A DNA stretch of 64,000 nt from Larkinella sp051857545 (GTDB lineage Bacteria > Bacteroidota > Bacteroidia > Cytophagales > Spirosomataceae), in assembly GCF_051857545.1 (NCBI RefSeq), contig NZ_JBPZHB010000001.1, positions 930,001 through 994,000 on the forward strand, read 5' to 3'. The position numbers and the translations under genes are program-made. This document shows, piece after piece, positions 60,502-64,000 of the stretch (positions within the stretch are counted from its first letter, which is position 1; every line of letters starts with the position of its first letter). Under the pieces are notes generated by a model. It made no database searches and had not been told where the DNA came from. It saw only the letters and a program-made list of their open reading frames with translations.

Positions 60502-61266
60502 TTATTGTTGCAGCCAGGTCAGGAATTCTCCGGCTTTTGCTTTGCTAATGATCACCGGTTCGGGTACGGGTACGGTTAATTTGACGACTAGTTTCCGGCC
60601 AAAATACCGCTCCGCATTCACGATGCTCTGTCGATGAATGATATACTGTCGATTGGCGCGGAAAAAGGGTTGCGGAGACAATAAGGCTTCCAACTCATCC
60701 AGTGTTTGGGTAAGTACAAAGCGTTGATGGGATTGACTGGTTGCCGAGACCACCCCGGACTCGTAATGAATGAACAGGATGTTGGCCACGGGCAGCGGAA
60801 TAATCGCATCGCGGTGGTATACCAGCAGCGAGGTCGGAAAGGAGGGGAGACTGAGTTGCTCGAGTAACTGTTTAAAAAAAGGAAGGGTCGGAAGCGGCTG
60901 CGGGGCGGCCCGAGTCAGATTCTCGTATTTTTTCAGGGCCGTCGTCAGTCGCTCCGGCTCAACGGGTTTCAGAACATAATCGATGCCGTTGGTTTCAAAC
61001 GCCTGAATGGCATACTGGTCGAAAGCCGTACAGAAAATAACCGGGCATGTGATGGCAACGGTTGAGAAGATCTGAAAGCTAAGGCCATCGGCCAGTTGGA
61101 TATCGGCGAAGATCAGATCCGGTTGCGGATTGTCGTTCAACCAGCCGATTCCTTCATCGATGGACTGCAGAATCGCAGCGACTGTCCAGTCCGGGCGCAA
61201 GCGGGCGAGCAAACCGGTTAGTTCGCGGGCGGCCGGGAGTTCATCTTCAATGACGATTACTCTCAT
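60502..61266 (-). CDS. LytTR family response regulator
   Basis: The 254-residue product has a receiver domain (MRVIVIEDELPAARELTGLL; phospho-acceptor Asp55 in LIFADIQLADG; Lys in YVLKPVEPERL) and a C-terminal LytTR DNA-binding domain (about 145-254; ILFIHYESGVVSATS, TLDELEALLSPQPFFRANRQYIIHRQSI). Its start overlaps the kinase stop by 4 bases. The system lies directly upstream of the TonB receptor gene on the same strand and may control it. Confidence 0.92.
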   Translation of the reverse strand: MRVIVIEDELPAARELTGLLARLRPDWTVAAILQSIDEGIGWLNDNPQPDLIFADIQLADGLSFQIFSTVAITCPVIFCTAFDQYAIQAFETNGIDYVLKPVEPERLTTALKKYENLTRAAPQPLPTLPFFKQLLEQLSLPSFPTSLLVYHRDAIIPLPVANILFIHYESGVVSATSQSHQRFVLTQTLDELEALLSPQPFFRANRQYIIHRQSIVNAERYFGRKLVVKLTVPVPEPVIISKAKAGEFLTWLQQ

Positions 61267-62279
61267 ACCCTCAGCAACGGGATTTTAACGGTCCAGGTGA
61301 ATTCATCGGCGATAATATCGATTTTCTGCCGGGCAATCGTCTCATAACGCATCTGAATATTTTTTAAACCCAATCCCGTCGACGGCTCCACCGTATGTTT
61401 AGGCTGCCGGTTGTTGCTGACGATGAGGCTATCCTTTTCACTGGAGATGCGGATGAACAAGGGCTTATGCAACGTGGCCGTATTGTGTTTAATCGCATTT
61501 TCAAGGAGAAGCTGGATCACGAAGGGCAAAACAGACCGGAGATACACGGAGGGTGCAATGGCGATATCGCACCGGATGCTATCCCCAAACCGGGCCTTCT
61601 GAATGGACAAATACGCTTCTGCAAAGGCCAGTTCATCCTGTACCATGACCACATCGGCGGTCGTATGACGAAGCAGATAACGATATACCTGGGCCAGTTG
61701 AATCGTGAAGACCTTCACCGGTTCTTCCTGGCTGATGCTTTTTAGCGTATTCAGGGAATTAAACAGAAAATGTGGGCTAATCTGTTGCTTCAAAACCTCC
61801 AGACGGGCTTTCAGATTTTCCTGCTTGAGACGCTCGTTTTCCAATTTAGCCGCCTGTGATTCCTGATTTTGTTTCAGGTAATAGGCCACAAAAAACATGA
61901 AGGAAGACAGTACACTGCCGCGCAGCAGAACCCAGGCCAAACGTCTGGAAGCCGGGATCTCCTTCCAGAGTACACTGAGATTAAATACAGAGGCCATCAG
62001 GTAATCATACGGCAAGTAAAGAGCCAGTGTAAAGAGAACACTTCCCGGGCCGACGATCCAGCGGGGACGAAAGAAAGAAAGGATGCGCGGTTGGTTGAGC
62101 ACATATTGATGAAAGACCCAGCAACTGAAACCATGGGCGAACGTGTAGGACATGGTCGCTGCATAATGGGTAAAGTCATTGTTTTCCAGTCGAATAAACC
62201 GTGGGACAGACACCAGCATGGCGACTGCCAGAGAGAGAAAAAAGCCTATTTTAAGGTGGAAATCGCGCACAGGAAACAA
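61263..62279 (-). CDS. LytS-like sensor histidine kinase (His_kinase family)
   Basis: The product has about 338 residues and four membrane helices, then a coiled linker and the His_kinase box QQISPHFLFNSLNTLKSI (His170). The ATPase part has LPFVIQLLLENAIKHN and STGLGLKNIQMRYE. No ATG precedes the first helix, so the start is uncertain: TTG 62279, GTG 62270, or ATG 62219, which would cut into the first membrane segment. It pairs with the LytTR regulator by a 4-base overlap. Confidence 0.88.
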   Translation of the reverse strand: MFPVRDFHLKIGFFLSLAVAMLVSVPRFIRLENNDFTHYAATMSYTFAHGFSCWVFHQYVLNQPRILSFFRPRWIVGPGSVLFTLALYLPYDYLMASVFNLSVLWKEIPASRRLAWVLLRGSVLSSFMFFVAYYLKQNQESQAAKLENERLKQENLKARLEVLKQQISPHFLFNSLNTLKSISQEEPVKVFTIQLAQVYRYLLRHTTADVVMVQDELAFAEAYLSIQKARFGDSIRCDIAIAPSVYLRSVLPFVIQLLLENAIKHNTATLHKPLFIRISSEKDSLIVSNNRQPKHTVEPSTGLGLKNIQMRYETIARQKIDIIADEFTWTVKIPLLRV

Positions 62280-62568
62280 ACTGGATAGGGGTTTAGGCCA
62301 TCAGGATCATACCCAATTTCCAAATAAAGGTAAGAAATGCTACGCGTTTGCCGGATTCTGATCGGGCGTTTTTGCGTACCCGTGAAATCGGGGATCCCTT
62401 GTACATTGTCTCCGCATATTTTGGCACTTTTTTTGTATTAATTTGAATTTCTCGGGCAAATGTCAGCACCGGCTTTGGCGAAGGCATGGCAGAATCCACC
62501 GGACTTTGCTTTTCGGGCATTTTGCAAACTTTCAGGGACGCACTAACCAACAACGGCTTTACCAAATC

Positions 62569-62898
62569 ATGATTCAGTTACCAGTTGAAGACGCGTTAAA
62601 CGAATTCCTGAGAACCTTCACCGACTTCGGGTTTATCCAGGGGAGCCACCTTGTCTACTGGAACGAACGGTTTGCCACCGCCGATCCCGGCCGGTTCATC
62701 CCGGTTGTTGAAGCCGTGGTTCGCTACGCCATTGACCAGGGCGAGGCTGTTCCTTTTGATCGGTTTGTGCTTTTCTTAAACAAAGGCAATTTCGATTTGT
62801 ATTTCCGCACCGTCAAAGCCTACACCGTCTGGTTTTACGACACACTCATGGGGATGCTGAACGCTTCTGCTAATCTGGCCAACTCGCTCGAACAGTAA
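62569..62898 (+). CDS. small hypothetical protein, 109 residues
   Basis: The start is ATG 62569 (MIQLPVEDALNEFL). The acidic, mostly helical product has VEDALNEFLRTFTDFGF and an aromatic-rich middle (FNKGNFDLYF-like: FLNKGNFDLYFRTVKAYTVWFYD). It has no signal peptide or membrane helix. I do not recognise the family. The upstream 289 bases (62280-62568) hold no other gene or clear promoter. Confidence 0.6.
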   Translation: MIQLPVEDALNEFLRTFTDFGFIQGSHLVYWNERFATADPGRFIPVVEAVVRYAIDQGEAVPFDRFVLFLNKGNFDLYFRTVKAYTVWFYDTLMGMLNASANLANSLEQ

Positions 62899-63028
62899 GC
62901 CGATCACCCGATTTATAGGACATTTCCCAAAAGTAGCAGGGATTGACTCATCTGGGACAGGTTTTTTTTGCCCGGAAGCGGACCTTTGGTTTATCCAAAA
63001 CGGACAACCAAATTAAACTTCTCACGCC

Positions 63029-63427
63029 ATGAAAACGCTCACTAAATCCCTGATCATAGCTTTCCTGTTCACGAGCCTGACGGTTTCTTTCGCAGTAACC
63101 AATGCCAGCCAACCGAAACCCACCGGAAAAGTGCAATCGTATCAAAGCAGTCTCTACACCGATACCGAGGGTAAAATCCGCGTCGCGGTCGATAAACTGG
63201 TCGGCGGTATCGTTGAAGTCCGGCTGGTCAACAGCACCGGAAAGGAGTTTTTCGTTCAGCGCGTCGGACGGCGGCAACGAATAGCACGCATCAAGATGGA
63301 TATCGATGCGTTACCCGATGGAGCCTATCAGGTGGTCGTTACCGACGGGTTTGATACCAAGGTCAACAACCTGGTGCTTGCTACCCAACAGCCTGCTGTG
63401 ACGGGTCGGTTGATCGCACTCAACTAA
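63029..63427 (+). CDS. small secreted hypothetical protein
   Basis: The 132-residue product has a signal peptide (MKTLTKSLIIAFLFTSLTVSFA). The mature part is beta-rich with SSLYTDTEGKIRVAVDKL, EVRLVNSTGKEFFVQRV and DALPDGAYQVVVTDG, resembling a single Ig/T9SS-sorting-like beta-sandwich. Similar small proteins are common in this order, but I can give no function. A hairpin terminator follows 26 bases after the stop. Confidence 0.7.
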   Translation: MKTLTKSLIIAFLFTSLTVSFAVTNASQPKPTGKVQSYQSSLYTDTEGKIRVAVDKLVGGIVEVRLVNSTGKEFFVQRVGRRQRIARIKMDIDALPDGAYQVVVTDGFDTKVNNLVLATQQPAVTGRLIALN

Positions 63428-63453
63428 TGTACGTTGCAGGATTTAAGCCGTGC

Positions 63454-63491
63454 GTGTGTCAAGTTGGAATTCGCTAACTTGACACACTTTT
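63454..63491 (+). terminator. rho-independent terminator
   Basis: A perfect 12-bp stem (GTGTGTCAAGTT and its complement) with a 10-base loop is followed by TTTT, 26 bases after the 63427 stop. Confidence 0.85.
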
Positions 63492-63608
63492 CGGGTTTTC
63501 TGCGGACGTGGTTGCTACAAAATGGATCATCCCTACGGGACGAATGGTGCAACCCGGCAGATGGTTTCTCCGGCCCGGTTGTTTTTCCATTAAACTACTC
63601 CCTTGAGC

Positions 63609-64000
63609 ATGTCATTCCAGTTACTCATAAAGCATTTTGAAGCCTACTTACCCCTGACTGAAAGAGAAGTGCAGCTTTTTGAAGGCCGGGTTTCGCAACG
63701 GCAAATCAAACGTCGGCAAGCCATCCTTCAGGAAGGGTTTCCGTGTCAACACTATTCGTTTGTCCTGGACGGTTGCTTTCGCATGTTTGCGGTCGATCGC
63801 AAAGGTGTCGACCATACGATCCAATTCGCGGCTGAAACGAATTGGATTGCCGATATTGGCAGCTTTCATTCGGGGAAACCCAGCGGTCTTTTTATTGAAG
63901 CGATTGAGCCATCTCGCATTCTCCAAATCGAGAAACAGGATCTCTATTTTCTCTATACCAACATTCCTAAACTAGACCGCATTTTCAAAGTCATTATTGA
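63609..64000 (+). CDS. Crp/Fnr family transcriptional regulator (3' end outside window)
   Basis: The frame is open from ATG 63609 (MSFQLLIKHFEAY) to the window end, giving about 130 residues. The visible part is a cyclic-nucleotide-binding-like beta-barrel: LTEREVQLFEGRVSQRQIKR, AILQEGFPCQHYSFVLDGCFR, FAAETNWIADIGSFHSGKPS, and IEPSRILQIEKQDLY. This pattern is typical of the Crp/Fnr regulators abundant in Cytophagales. The DNA-binding HTH is not in the window. Confidence 0.85.
   Translation, partial: MSFQLLIKHFEAYLPLTEREVQLFEGRVSQRQIKRRQAILQEGFPCQHYSFVLDGCFRMFAVDRKGVDHTIQFAAETNWIADIGSFHSGKPSGLFIEAIEPSRILQIEKQDLYFLYTNIPKLDRIFKVII

Noticed and set aside
61869..62288. Plus-strand frame of 139 codons
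   Set aside because: It is antisense to the LytS-like kinase, which has complete kinase motifs.
62293..62565. Minus-strand frame of 90 codons upstream of the kinase
   Set aside because: Basic, featureless composition, no homology by eye, and it lies where a promoter region is expected.

Overview
The window reads as chromosomal DNA of a Bacteroidota bacterium of the Cytophagales, most like the Spirosoma/Larkinella group. The basis is a TonB receptor paired with a DUF4249 lipoprotein, a C-terminal type IX secretion signal, a UpxY-type antiterminator, Wzi and FkbM proteins, LytTR/LytS and 7TMR-DISM two-component systems, and TAnnTTTG-like -7 boxes. Genus is inference. I saw no tRNA, rRNA, CRISPR array, transposase or phage gene.

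Bases 1-20450 (all + strand) are a surface-polysaccharide locus. It holds SAM and FkbM methyltransferases, a DegT aminotransferase, GT2 and GT-B glycosyltransferases and two polytopic membrane proteins. A HisH/HisF/PP-loop amidotransferase trio and a WbpI/WecB-type epimerase point to an acetamidino sugar. VanZ, a UpxY/NusG-like factor, a Wzi-like outer-membrane protein and an unknown membrane protein close the locus. Roughly 2.2-9.9 kb is visibly AT-rich and includes one FkbM gene broken by three frameshifts. A strong hairpin ends the locus at 20.5 kb.

Bases 20540-46400 are the most unusual part. A seven-gene minus-strand operon (33363 to 20543) encodes a zinc-ribbon protein, a SrfB-like actin/HSP70-fold protein, a coiled-coil protein, a SrfC-like P-loop GTPase-type protein, a membrane-anchored subtilase, a protein ending in a YfaP/DUF2135-like domain, and a membrane-anchored unknown. 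The last three share an undescribed N-terminal domain of about 150 residues. Around the operon lie a zinc-ribbon membrane protein, two secreted paralogues with a LecA (PA-IL)-like motif, a papain-like peptidase, an ECF sigma factor with a TPR/anti-sigma-like membrane protein, a LuxR-type regulator and 7TMR-DISM kinase, two lipoproteins and a secreted caspase-like peptidase. I infer one regulated system that couples two cytoplasmic NTPases to envelope proteases and glycan-binding proteins.

Bases 46400-64000 hold a 1623-residue plant-type LRR adhesin with a T9SS signal, a UPF1/IGHMBP2-like helicase, and a small probable catabolic operon (NRAMP-fold transporter with altered metal motifs, SDR epimerase, DHDPS-like aldolase). 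Next come a DUF4249/TonB pair beside a LytS/LytTR system, two small unknowns and the start of a Crp/Fnr regulator cut by the window end.
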